Assembly: GCF_016756495.1 (NCBI RefSeq)
Contig: NZ_AP023244.1
Span: 248,001 to 312,000, forward strand
DNA: 64,000 nt
Direction: 5' to 3'
Origin: Mesorhizobium sp. 113-3-3
Lineage (GTDB): Bacteria > Pseudomonadota > Alphaproteobacteria > Rhizobiales > Rhizobiaceae
Each line of letters begins with the position of its first letter. Positions within the stretch are counted from its first letter, which is position 1. This document shows, piece after piece, positions 17,448-26,300 of the stretch. The translations under genes were made by a program, and so were the position numbers. Below the pieces are notes generated by a model that did no database searches, was not told where the DNA came from, and saw only the letters and a list, made by a program, of their open reading frames with translations.

Positions 17448-17514
17448 AGTACCCCGCAAGGGGTTGACCGCGGTAAGCAGGCGGTCCTCTACAAAGGCGA
17501 CATGAAAAGGGATT
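17434..17514 (+). repeat. repeated structured regulatory element, copy 2
   Basis: Matches 15670-15750: GCCGAGAGT; ACCCC-GCAA-GGGGT (17451-17464); GACCGC-9-GCGGTC (17466-17486); TACAAAGGCGACATGAAA with the ATG at 17502. The frame from this ATG gives MKRDWFALQ and stops after 47 residues at 17645. The first stem is conserved while its loop changed from TTTA to GCAA, as expected for an operator pair or an RNA hairpin. Confidence 0.7.
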
Positions 17515-18053
17515 GGTTCGCGTTGCAGCCGAAGCCGGGGCGATTACCGCTGGCCGCTCCGATCGCGCCCCAGCAGCTCCCGCCGGCGATCGCTGGGATG
17601 GTTTGGCCGCTCCCAATCGTCGCCCCTGCACCGCCGTTCCGGTAGCTGCCCCATCCAGCGAGGAAGCGCGTGGGCTTGCGCAGCCTCCGCAAGCCGACGA
17701 CACCCGTCGATCATAGCTATGGTTTTGCAGGTCGCAGCGGTCCGGCGATGAGGCCACTTCGCCGAGTGTGGCGTTCGCCTGCGCGAGCTTTCGCTCTGTC
17801 GCGCGGGCCGCCGATAGAGGAGACGATGATGTCGAACTCCTCGGGGGCGACCCGCAAATGAGCGGAGGTGCCGACACAGCAAGCGGCCGGTAGCCCCTGC
17901 CGCAATCGGCTGCCAAACAGGCGTACGGACATTGTCGCCGACCGGCCATTGGAACGTGCCGTCATTGGCTGCGATCCGACGGGCGGTGTCACTAACCGCA
18001 TGCGGTACCGCATGCGGTTAGTGCACCCAGCCAATTGCGTGGGAACTGCAGGC
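17502..18053. other. region without a confident gene, holding a 34-bp perfect palindrome
   Basis: A possible 47-residue + peptide (17502-17645, Pro/Ala-rich) follows the repeat; no family recognised. Several - frames look coding-like in short runs (for example ERKLAQANATLGEV) but are not supported by starts, and may be a decayed gene. At 17990-18023 is a perfect 34-bp palindrome made of two tandem copies of ACCGCATGCGGT flanked by CACTA and TAGTG. Confidence 0.5.
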
Positions 18054-18590
18054 TCATCCCGGCGTCATCGCGCGCCGCTCATCCGGCGTCATGCACGCTG
18101 CAAGGACATCCCGGATGTCCGGGTCGGCGCGTGACAGCATGGTTCGCCAGTCGACGACGTTGCGGGTGGTCGCCATCAACCCATTGGCGACATCGTAGGT
18201 GACGCAGGGCTTTTCGGCCATTGCAAGCCGCAGCACGTTGAGGACGGTGCCAGGGCTCGTCCCGTTCCAGATCATCAGACCGTAGTCGGCGCGTCGGACC
18301 ATTTCGCGATCCTTCTGCGCCTCCGCTTCGAACCCATGTGTGTCGGGCAGCGGCGGAACGTTGTAGACGGCCCAATCCCCGAGATTGTTGCGCGGTTTAC
18401 TCCCGGTGCAAAAGACGCCGACATGCTCGTAGCCATGCCCGCCGAGCAAAGCCTGCACTTCCGTGTCGGCGCCGGGTGCATCGCCGACGAGAACGCCGTG
18501 TTCGGCTGCCATGATCGAGGCGATCCGCCCGACTATCGCGTCGGGCAGTTCGACGATGTCGCGTGAGCCGCCAATAAAAATCATCGCCAT
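18054..18590 (-). CDS. SLOG/DUF2493-like protein
   Basis: 178 residues. The start MAMIFIGGSRDI and HGVLVGDAPGADTEVQALLG give the Rossmann-like GGSR and G-x-A-x-GAD signature of SLOG/DUF2493 (YspA-like) proteins, thought to bind nucleotides. YGLMIWNGTSPGTVLNVLRL matches the family's C-terminal strand and helix. Such proteins recur in plasmid accessory regions next to DUF736. The exact ligand is unknown. Confidence 0.8.
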   Translation of the reverse strand: MAMIFIGGSRDIVELPDAIVGRIASIMAAEHGVLVGDAPGADTEVQALLGGHGYEHVGVFCTGSKPRNNLGDWAVYNVPPLPDTHGFEAEAQKDREMVRRADYGLMIWNGTSPGTVLNVLRLAMAEKPCVTYDVANGLMATTRNVVDWRTMLSRADPDIRDVLAACMTPDERRAMTPG

Positions 18591-18692
18591 GGTGTCTCTC
18601 TTTCTCTCTAGCAGCCCCGCCCCGCTCCAGCCCCCTCTCCCTCGCGCGACTCGCGTGCCACGCGATCAATCCTTGAAAAGCCGCGCGTCAAC

Positions 18693-18725
18693 TGTCATAT
18701 TGAAAAGAGACAAGTGACGTATTGA
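18693..18725. promoter_or_regulatory. tandem operator-like repeat before the RES-Xre pair
   Basis: TCATATTGA (18695-18703) and ACGTATTGA (18717-18725), 22 bp apart and matching at 7 of 9 positions, end 9 bases before the antitoxin start. Two turns of the helix apart, which suits binding by a dimeric Xre antitoxin. Confidence 0.4.
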
Positions 18726-18734
18726 GGTAATGCC

Positions 18735-19220
18735 ATGGTGATCGCGGCCGAGAACATAGCCCCACACAGAGGTGTCGGCGACCTGCAGAAAGTGGCGGAC
18801 CTGTTGGGCGGCGCCCGCGTCCTGTCGCGACGCGTGACCAGCGCGCTCGATGCTCATGAGCTGCTTTTGAATGGGTTGCCGACCTCGGCGCTGGATTATC
18901 TCGTCGGGCGTCTGGTGTTCATTCATAAGGCCGAGTCGCTCGAAAAGGCCGTGGGCATGAGCGTACGCACCTATCAGCGGCGCAAGGATACACCGTCGAA
19001 GCCGCTCAGCCAGGAGCAGAGTGGGCGGACGTGGAAGTTTGCCGAGATCCTGGCCAAGGCAACGGATGTGCTGGGATCGCAGGCCGAGGCGGAGCAGTGG
19101 CTTGAGCGCGCGGCGATCGGTCTGGACCAGCGGCGGCCGATCGATCTCCTGGCGACGCCGGCGGGCGTCGAGCTTGTCGAGGATTACCTCGAAAGGCTCG
19201 AATACGGCGTCTATGCATGA
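18735..19220 (+). CDS. Xre/MbcA/ParS-type antitoxin of a RES toxin
   Basis: 161 residues. The N-terminal Xre-like domain (SLEKAVGMSVRTYQRRKDTP, about 75-95) is followed by the C-terminal toxin-binding DUF2384 domain (FAEILAKATDVLGSQAEAEQ, then WLERAAIGLDQRRPIDLLAT, about 105-145). These antitoxins neutralise RES toxins and repress the operon. The stop overlaps the toxin start as ATGA. Confidence 0.93.
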   Translation: MVIAAENIAPHRGVGDLQKVADLLGGARVLSRRVTSALDAHELLLNGLPTSALDYLVGRLVFIHKAESLEKAVGMSVRTYQRRKDTPSKPLSQEQSGRTWKFAEILAKATDVLGSQAEAEQWLERAAIGLDQRRPIDLLATPAGVELVEDYLERLEYGVYA

Positions 19221-19726
19221 CGCCGCTGCCGGCGGCGCTCGGCGGTACAGAGTTTCTCGTCTGGCGCCTCGATCAGGCCCGCTTTGCGCCAACCTGGGAC
19301 AGCGGTGAGGGTGCGTATCGGGTCGGCGGGCGGTGGAACAGCAAGGGCGTGCGTGCCGTCTATTGTTCCATCGATCCCTCGACCGCGATTCTCGAAGTGG
19401 CGGTCCATAAGGGCTTCAGAACGCTCGACATAGTCCCGCATGTGATGACGGCTGCCGTCATAACCGACGCAACAGATGTCCATGTCGTGGATCCTGGCGC
19501 GGTTCCCAACCCCAACTGGCTGCGTCCGGGCATTCCCAGTGCCGGGCAGCAAGCGTTCGGCGACGACCTTCTGCGGCGTCATCGCTTCGTGGCGATTCCC
19601 AGTGCTGTTTCCTCGCATAGCTGGAATCTCGTCTTCGTCGCCAGTGTCGCTGCGGACGCTTATGCGCTGAAGCTCCAGGAGCTTTTTGCGCTCGATACGC
19701 GCCTGCATCCACCGGCAACACCATGA
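19217..19726 (+). CDS. RES-domain toxin
   Basis: 169 residues. The conserved Arg is in YRVGGRWNSKG, the Glu in STAILEVAVHKG and the Ser in IPSAVSSHSWN, giving the R-E-S triad. Members degrade or modify NAD+ and so stop growth. Downstream of its antitoxin in the standard order; likely plasmid addiction or abortive defence. Confidence 0.94.
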   Translation: MTPLPAALGGTEFLVWRLDQARFAPTWDSGEGAYRVGGRWNSKGVRAVYCSIDPSTAILEVAVHKGFRTLDIVPHVMTAAVITDATDVHVVDPGAVPNPNWLRPGIPSAGQQAFGDDLLRRHRFVAIPSAVSSHSWNLVFVASVAADAYALKLQELFALDTRLHPPATP

Positions 19727-19780
19727 TGGCGACGTGCATAGATTGAGGAACGGTGACGGCGCTTACCAGACCGCGTCGAA

Positions 19781-19807
19781 ACGCCATGCGGATTTTCCGC
19801 ATGGCGT
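19781..19807. terminator. hairpin after the RES-Xre operon
   Basis: Perfect 11-bp stem ACGCCATGCGG with a 5-base ATTTT loop, 54 bases after the toxin stop. No clear T-run follows, so factor-independent termination is uncertain. Confidence 0.4.
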
Positions 19808-19870
19808 CCTCGTGTAGTCGACTGCCCGCGCTGGCTTGACCCATTTCAGCCTGTCCTGTTCACATGCGGC

Positions 19871-20500
19871 ATGTTTAAGACCATCAACGCAGTCCTGATT
19901 CACGTTTCGCTGGATGAGATCCAGCCGAAAATCTGGCGTCGACTTGTTTTGCCGTCAGGCTGGACTCTTGAACAGCTCCACCTTGCCATTCAGGCGGCCT
20001 TCAACTGGTGGAACTATCATTTGCACGAGTTCAACATCGGTGGCCTGCGCTATGGCGATGTCGAGCTCCTGACGGAGGATGCCGCTGAAGACGACCCCCG
20101 CGTCTTTGATTGTCAAGAGGTTCGCCTCCGCGACTTCGGGCGGGGAGCCCTGTTCAAATACATCTATGACTTCGGTGATAACTGGTCTCACACAGTCGCG
20201 ATCGAGGAACTCGTTGCCCTTGACGTCGCGCCCAAGCACGGGACCTGCATCGATGGAGCGCGCGCCAGGCCGCCCGAAGATGTTGGCGGTATCCCCGGTT
20301 ATGAGCGCTTCCTGGAAATCATGTCGGACAAGACAGACCCTGAACACGCCGACACCAAGCGGTGGTGTGGAGGATATTTCGATCGGGACTGGTTCGACCT
20401 GGCTGTGGTGGACAAGGATGTGCGCAATGCACTGCGCCCGAATGTTAGGCGTCGGCTGCATCAGCCAAAGCCAAAGCGTAGCGGACCGACAACTGCTTAA
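19871..20500 (+). CDS. plasmid pRiA4b ORF-3 family protein
   Basis: 209 residues. Family signatures: VSLDEIQPKIWRRLVLPSGW, LEQLHLAIQAAFNWWNYHLH, FKYIYDFGDNWSHTVAIEEL, and RWCGGYFDRDWFDLAVV. The family is widespread on rhizobial plasmids and in other genomes; its function is unknown. Starts at an ATG with no strong ribosome site. It stands alone in its operon. Confidence 0.93.
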   Translation: MFKTINAVLIHVSLDEIQPKIWRRLVLPSGWTLEQLHLAIQAAFNWWNYHLHEFNIGGLRYGDVELLTEDAAEDDPRVFDCQEVRLRDFGRGALFKYIYDFGDNWSHTVAIEELVALDVAPKHGTCIDGARARPPEDVGGIPGYERFLEIMSDKTDPEHADTKRWCGGYFDRDWFDLAVVDKDVRNALRPNVRRRLHQPKPKRSGPTTA

Positions 20501-20921
20501 ATCAACAGGCGACGATTTGACCGCCATGATCGAACGGGCGTCGACAGCATCGGCTCGTTCGGCGCAGATCGGCCGATAGCATCACGGGCTTTTGCCCGAG
20601 CGTAAGAACAACGCCCATGCAATCCCCTGTCTGCAGCTTCACGGTCGAAATCAGGCTCGTGGGCGAATCCAAGTCCTCGATATTGTCCGGTGTTTCGCTC
20701 CAGGGGGCAAGAAGGGCCGAACGAGGACAAGCGGGAGTCCGAATGGGGTTGCAAAAACATGATGAACATAAGCCTGCGCCGAGCGGCAGGACCCTCCCCG
20801 ATCTGTCGTCGAATGCAAACGCAGCAGGCGAGCACGACATTCTGAAACGCGGCAACGAGACATAACTCCCGGCATTTCGATCGCCGGGAGCTTGCTCGCA
20901 ATAGCACCCGTGGGGTCACTG
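20501..20921. other. 421-bp stretch without a confident gene
   Basis: A - frame around 20560-20700 contains TPDNIEDLDSPTSLISTVKL, and a + frame at 20617-20865 covers the same bases. Neither has a ribosome site or known family. Possibly a decayed gene. Confidence 0.4.
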
Positions 20922-21863
20922 TCACGCGCCGCCATCTCCGAAGCGCCAGACCGGGATGCCGAGGCGGCGGGCCTTGTCGGCGAGATTGCCGGTGATGCCG
21001 GAACCGGGGAAGACGATCAGGCCGGACGGCATGACCGACAGCATCTCGTCGTTCCGGCGGAACGGGGCTGCCTTGGCGTGGCGGGTCCAGTTCGGCTTGA
21101 AGGCGATCTGCGTCACCTTGCGGCTTTCGGCCCAGCACGCCGCGATCCGCTCGGCACCTCGCGGCGATCCGCCGTGCAGGAGCACCATATCGGGGAACCT
21201 GGCGCGGGCCCGGTCGAGCGCATCCCAGATCAGCTCGTGATCGTTGAAGTCCATGCCGCCGGAGAAGGCGATCTTGGTGCCAGCCGGGATCAGCACCTCG
21301 GTCTCGGCCCGGCGGCGCGCCGAGAGGAAGTCGCGGCTGTCGATCATGGCGGCGGTCAGGTTGGCGTGGTTGACCTTCGAGCCGGTGCGCGGTCGCCAGA
21401 TCGAGCCGGTCTGCGCCTCGAACAGGTCGGCCGCGAAGTCGCGCATGAACTCCAAGGCGTTGCGGCGCTCAAGAAGCGTAATGCCCTCGGCCACGTGGCG
21501 CTCCAGCTCGACCGACTTGACCTCGGTGCCGTCCTGTTCGCGCTGTCCGCTGCGCTGCGCATCCTCGTTGCGCTGCAGGTCCCGCTGGATGCGGTCGCCG
21601 GCGCGGTGGAAGAGATTGACGGTCGACCAGAGCAGGTCTTCCAGGTCGGGCTCCAGCCGTGTGTCGCCGAGCATTTCGGCGAAGGCGTCGAAGATGGCCG
21701 TGAGCGCAGACTGGACAGCCGGCTCCTCGGGCAACGGCCGCGGATCGGGTTCGTCCTGGAAGGGGCGATGGCCGTAGAGCTGCATCTCGAAGATGTAGCG
21801 GGCGGTCGGCGAGGACGCGTGGGGAGGCTCGTAGCTGTCGTCGAGGGGAAGGGTCAGGTTCAT
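20922..21863 (-). CDS. DUF2493 domain protein (SLOG superfamily)
   Basis: 313 residues from the ATG at 21863, which has a GGAGA site 5 bases upstream; an ATG four codons earlier is possible. The N-terminal 190 residues are helical (FDAFAEMLGDTRLEPDLEDL). The C-terminal DUF2493 domain has IAFSGGMDFNDHELIWDALD, DMVLLHGGSPRGAERIAACW and MLSVMPSGLIVFPGSGITGN. This long form recurs next to the Toprim and Strawberry-notch genes on alphaproteobacterial plasmids. Nucleotide binding is likely; the role is unknown. Confidence 0.9.
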   Translation of the reverse strand: MNLTLPLDDSYEPPHASSPTARYIFEMQLYGHRPFQDEPDPRPLPEEPAVQSALTAIFDAFAEMLGDTRLEPDLEDLLWSTVNLFHRAGDRIQRDLQRNEDAQRSGQREQDGTEVKSVELERHVAEGITLLERRNALEFMRDFAADLFEAQTGSIWRPRTGSKVNHANLTAAMIDSRDFLSARRRAETEVLIPAGTKIAFSGGMDFNDHELIWDALDRARARFPDMVLLHGGSPRGAERIAACWAESRKVTQIAFKPNWTRHAKAAPFRRNDEMLSVMPSGLIVFPGSGITGNLADKARRLGIPVWRFGDGGA

Positions 21864-21883
21864 GGGATTCTCCATCGGGTTAG

Positions 21884-21902
21884 GGCCGCGTCTCTCGCGG
21901 CC
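21884..21902 (-). promoter_or_regulatory. AGAGA-loop hairpin in the DUF2493 leader
   Basis: On the - strand: GGCCGCG-AGAGA-CGCGGCC, 20 bases before the start. It resembles hairpins before the ParB-like, DUF932 and Strawberry-notch genes (see findings). Confidence 0.5.
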
Positions 21903-21952
21903 TGACGGCGATCCCCTCCCACGCGCTCTGCGGGCCGGAACCGCGAGCTCCC

Positions 21953-21999
21953 GGCATGATCCCCAAAAGCGGGAACCGCTTTTGGGAACAGATCATGCC
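21953..21999. repeat. intergenic palindromic repeat of rhizobial type
   Basis: GGCATGATC and GATCATGCC frame an 11-bp stem CCCAAAAGCGG-GAA-CCGCTTTTGGG. The layout (GCATGATC, purine-rich arm, GAACCG turn) resembles dispersed palindromes common between genes in Hyphomicrobiales chromosomes. The rest of the 439-bp gap (21864-22302) is GC-rich with no gene. Confidence 0.6.
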
Positions 22000-22302
22000 G
22001 CAAAGGGAGCGAAGCGGCCGAGCGTAGCGCTGGGCGGCGCCAAGGCAGGTTTCCTGGCCCGCGAGGAATGGCCGGCCCCGCACGTCGGCCGGGAAGCCGG
22101 GCAGCGGCTTTCCGGTGCGCCGATGTGCGAAAAAAGGCCGGCCAGGGGAGGAAACCTGCCGGGCGCTGCTGAAGGCCCGGATGTCGCGTGGTAGGGGTCG
22201 CCTCCCGGCAGGCCCGCGGGCGCGCCCTTCCCGGCAATGGAGAAGCCTGGGAGCCGGTCTTCCGCACGGCCACAGCCTGCGCCTGCGCGTCCGTGCCCCG
22301 AG

Positions 22303-23340
22303 TCACGTCGCGAGGAAGGCCATCGCGTCTTCCGGAACGAGCTGTTCGCGAAGCCGCTCCATGAGCCTGTCCGGTCCGAGACGGCGCAGATCCTCGTTGA
22401 AATCGCCGAGCTCCGGCGAAAGCACGAGCGGCAGCAGACCAGCAGCCTGCGCGCGGCGGCTCAGCTGATCGATGCCATGCCGGCCGGCCGCATCGGCATC
22501 GGCAGCGATATAGAGGCGGCTGCTACCGGGCGGGAAGCGGAAGGCCGAGAGGTGATTGGCCGAGAGGGCTGCGACCACCGGCATGGCCGGCATCACCGCG
22601 TTGAGGGACAGGATCGTTTCGATGCCTTCGCCCGCCGCCATGATCGGGACCGGGCCGATCGTCGGGAACGAGAAGCGCACGGCATTGCCGAGAAGGCCGC
22701 CGAGCGATCGCCTTGGATTGTCGACCGGAGCCTTGCCGGCTCCGCATGGATCGAGCCAGGTCCGATGTACGCCGGTGATCGTGCCGGCGGCATCGGTGAC
22801 GGCTGCGATCATAGCTGGGAATGTTGATGTCGCGCCCGTCGTGAGATCCCGATAATAGCAGGAGGGATGGAAGCGGAGCGAGCCGTGGCGCGCGGCCGCA
22901 ACGATGCCACGATGGCGCAGATATGCCTCGGCCAGACTGCCATGGAACGCACCGCTCATCGCGAAGAGGCGTCGCGCGCGTTCGCTCGCTGACGACACGC
23001 CGCCAACCGGCCTTCTATCGCTGGCCGTTGACCGCGAAGGCTCAGGGTTCGGCAAGCTCAGGAAGCGCCGCGCCTCGTCGGCGACGTCATGGAAGTCGAC
23101 AAGCCCGCAGGTCTCGCGCACGAGATCGAGGAGATCGCCGAACTGGGCCGTGGCCTCGTCTGCCCATCTGCCTCGACGCGGCCCGGAAAGATGGACATAG
23201 AGGGAGCGGCCTTTGCTGTTCCTGACGTCACCGACGATCCAGTAATTGCCCGCACGTCGGCCGGCGGAGAGATAATGACGGCAAACCGCCTCGGCGCTCT
23301 GCGCGAGGCGGTCCGCGAGTTCGGATGCGGAGGCGCGCAT
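22303..23340 (-). CDS. Toprim-domain, primase-like protein
   Basis: 345 residues. The N-terminal half has GNYWIVGDVRNSKGRSLYVH, RWADEATAQFGDLLDLVRET and a central YLRHRGI block, as in the DnaG-like plasmid proteins with a DUF7146/Toprim layout. The Toprim part has VPIMAAGEGIETILSLNAVM (Glu of motif 1) and RLYIAADADAAGRHGIDQLS (the DxD motif). Probably a nucleic-acid enzyme used when the plasmid enters as single strand. Only 16 bases separate it from the large helicase gene upstream, so they form one operon. Confidence 0.87.
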   Translation of the reverse strand: MRASASELADRLAQSAEAVCRHYLSAGRRAGNYWIVGDVRNSKGRSLYVHLSGPRRGRWADEATAQFGDLLDLVRETCGLVDFHDVADEARRFLSLPNPEPSRSTASDRRPVGGVSSASERARRLFAMSGAFHGSLAEAYLRHRGIVAAARHGSLRFHPSCYYRDLTTGATSTFPAMIAAVTDAAGTITGVHRTWLDPCGAGKAPVDNPRRSLGGLLGNAVRFSFPTIGPVPIMAAGEGIETILSLNAVMPAMPVVAALSANHLSAFRFPPGSSRLYIAADADAAGRHGIDQLSRRAQAAGLLPLVLSPELGDFNEDLRRLGPDRLMERLREQLVPEDAMAFLAT

Positions 23341-23356
23341 AACAACCGCCCCTCCG

Positions 23357-26300
23357 TCAGACGCGGCTGGCGATGTCGACCAGGCGATGGCGTTCCATCA
23401 GCCGGGAAAGGATCGCGATGGCCTCGCCGGTCATCGGCACGAAGAACCGAGTTTTCCACTGGATCATCTCGCAAAACAGCCCGATCGCCTTCAGCCAGTC
23501 GCACATGCCGTCGGTGAAGCCGTTGAGTTCGACGCGATAGTCGTTCATGACTTTCACGCGCCGTAACGTCATGTCGCCGGCAAGGCCGATCACGGACGAG
23601 TCGTTGGTGAGCGCGGCCCAGACCTGTTCGGGACTGATCGTCTGGACTTGGTCCAGGCCAAGATTGCGGCATAGCGCCGGCAGATGCGCGGGCGCTATCG
23701 TGCGGCCGACGATCCTTTCGCCATCGTCGGTCTGCAGCCGGAAGACGCGGCAATAGTCCTGCGGCAGCAGGCGCCAGATCGGCAGCAGCAGCCCTGTGAT
23801 GATATGCAGCTGCGAGTCAGAAAATTGCGGAACCTTCGCGACCTCGGCCTGCCAGGATGCGGCGAACAGCACTTCGTCGGCCTCGTCCCAATTGGTGTCT
23901 TCGAGCTGGCGAACTTCGTAGCGCAGTTCGTCCATTGGCCGGATGAGCGCGACGCGCGGTTCGATCGTGCCATCGTCCAGCATGACGCTACGGGTCGGCA
24001 TCATGACTGCCGCACGACCGGATTTGGCATTGACCATCAACGTGGCGCGACGATCGCACTTGGTCATCGCAAGTGCGTCCGAGAGGGACATCGGCTTGTT
24101 GCGTGTACGCTGTGTGATGGTCAGGAGATGCGACTGAGCGCCGCTGCCGGGATGGGTGTAGACGACCTGACGATCCGTGACCATCATGCTGTCGGCTTCA
24201 AGTGTCTCCAGGCCCTTGTCGTAAATGCCGGCGGCGATCGCGCCATCGATGCGCGCTGCCAGAAGTTGTTCAAAGGCGTCGAAGAGCAGATTTTGCATTG
24301 CGATCGTCAACGCAAGCATACGATTGAGAAAGGTCGTGATGGGCGGTAGTTCGTCTTTGAGGCCGCCCTCTTCGGTGGTCAGCGCCAGGCCGGTGATGGC
24401 TTCGAACTGGCTGAGCGAGCAGCCCTCGACCTTGCCCTGGCGGATGAGCAGGTAGAACTGGCGTAGCGCATCGCGCGCATACTGGGATTCCAGGTTGTCC
24501 TCGCTTCGAAAAAGCCCCTGTCCGCCCGTTTGCCGCTGCCCGCGGGTGATCGCGCCGAGTGTGTCGAGGCGGCGTGCGATCGTCGACAGGAAGCGCCGCT
24601 CGGCCTTGACGTTGGTGGCGATCGGCCGAAACAGCGGTGGCTGCTTCTGGTTGGTGCGGTTGGTGCGACCGAGCCCCTGAATTGCGGTGTCGGCCCGCCA
24701 GCCGGCTTCCAGCAGATAGTGGACGCGCAGGCGCGTGTTCCGCGCCGACAACTCGGCGTGGTAGCTGCGTCCTGTCCCGCCGGCATCGCTGAAGACGAGA
24801 ATACGTTTCTCATCGTCCATGAAGGCCCTCACGTCATCGAGGCCCGCCGAGCCGGGCCGGGTCTCGACCGCGAACCGCTCGATGCGCCCGCCGATATCGC
24901 GACGGACAATACGACGGGAGCGGCCGGTGATCTCCGCAACCTGTTCCGTCCCGAAATGCTGGACGATCTGATCGAGCGCGGTCGGAACGGCAGGCAGCGA
25001 GCCGAGTTTTTCGAAAAGCGCGTCACGACGGGCGACGGCCTCGCGGCATATGACGGGATTGCCGTCCTCGTCGAAGACCGGCCGGGAACTGATATTGCCG
25101 CTCTCGTCGGAGAACGCCTCGAAGAGCTGCGTCGGGAACGAATGCATAAGGTAGTCAGCTACAAATTCCCTCGGGGTCACATCAACCTGGATGTCGCCCC
25201 ATTCTTCGGTCGGAATCTGGGCAAGGCGACGCTCGGTGAGGGCTTCCCCGGTCGAAACGATCTGAATGACGGCGGCGTGGCCTTCCGCCAGATCGCGCTC
25301 GATCGTGCGCATCAGCGTCGGCGTCTTCATCGCGGTGAGGAGGTGGTTGAAGAAACGCAGCTTGGAGGATTCCAATGCCGACCGCGCCGCCGACTTAGCG
25401 TTGCGATTGAGCGTGCCTGACTGCCCGGTGATGCCGGACGCTTCCATGGCGGCGTCGAGGTTGGTGTGGATGACCTGGTACGCCTCGGCCCAGGAATCAT
25501 AGATCCTAACCTGCTCTTCCGTCAGTTCATGCTCGACCATCTCGTATTCGACGCCGTCATAGGAAAGCGAGCGTGAGGTATAGAGGCCGAGGGCTTTCAG
25601 ATCACGCGCGAGCACCTCCATGGCTGCGACGCCGCCGTCCTCGATGGCCGCGACGAAATCCGATCGCGTCGGAAACGGGAAATCGGCGGCGCCCCACAGT
25701 CCCAGACGCTCGGCATAGGCCAGATTCTCGACGTCCGTCGCACCCGTCGCCGAGACATAGACCACGCGCGCATGGGGCAAGGCGCGTTGAAGCCGCAGGC
25801 CAGCCCTGCCCTGTTGCGATCCGGGTTTATCGCCACGCTCGGTCTTGCCGCCGGCGGCGTTGGCCATGGCGTGGCCTTCGTCGAAGATGATGACGCCGTC
25901 GAAATCTTCGCCGAGCCAGTCCACGATCTGCTGAACGCGCGAGCGTTTGCCTTCGCGCTCGTCGGAGCGAAGCGTCGCGAATGTGGTGAACAGGATCCCT
26001 TCCGCGAGACGGATCGGCGTGCCCTGCCGGAAACGCGACAGCGGCGTGACCAGTAGTTTCTCCTGACCAAGCGCCGACCAATCTCGCTGGGAATCCCAAT
26101 GCAATTTTTCGGATTTTGTAATCCACAGATGGCGACGGCGACCCTTCAGCCAGTTGTCCAGCAGGATGCCGGCGACTTGCCGTCCCTTGCCGGCGCCTGT
26201 CCCGTCACCGAGAAACCAGCCACGGCGAAAGCGGACGGCGCCGGCGGTTTCCTTGCTGGCCGCCTGAACATTGTCCCAGGATTTGTCGACTGTCCAAAAC

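Noticed and set aside
17341..17514. Retron or group II intron RNA
   Set aside because: The nested hairpins invited this idea, but no reverse transcriptase gene lies anywhere in the window.
20892..21905. 337-codon + frame opposite the DUF2493 gene
   Set aside because: The - strand has the DUF2493 signature and a good ribosome site; the + product is a low-complexity shadow.
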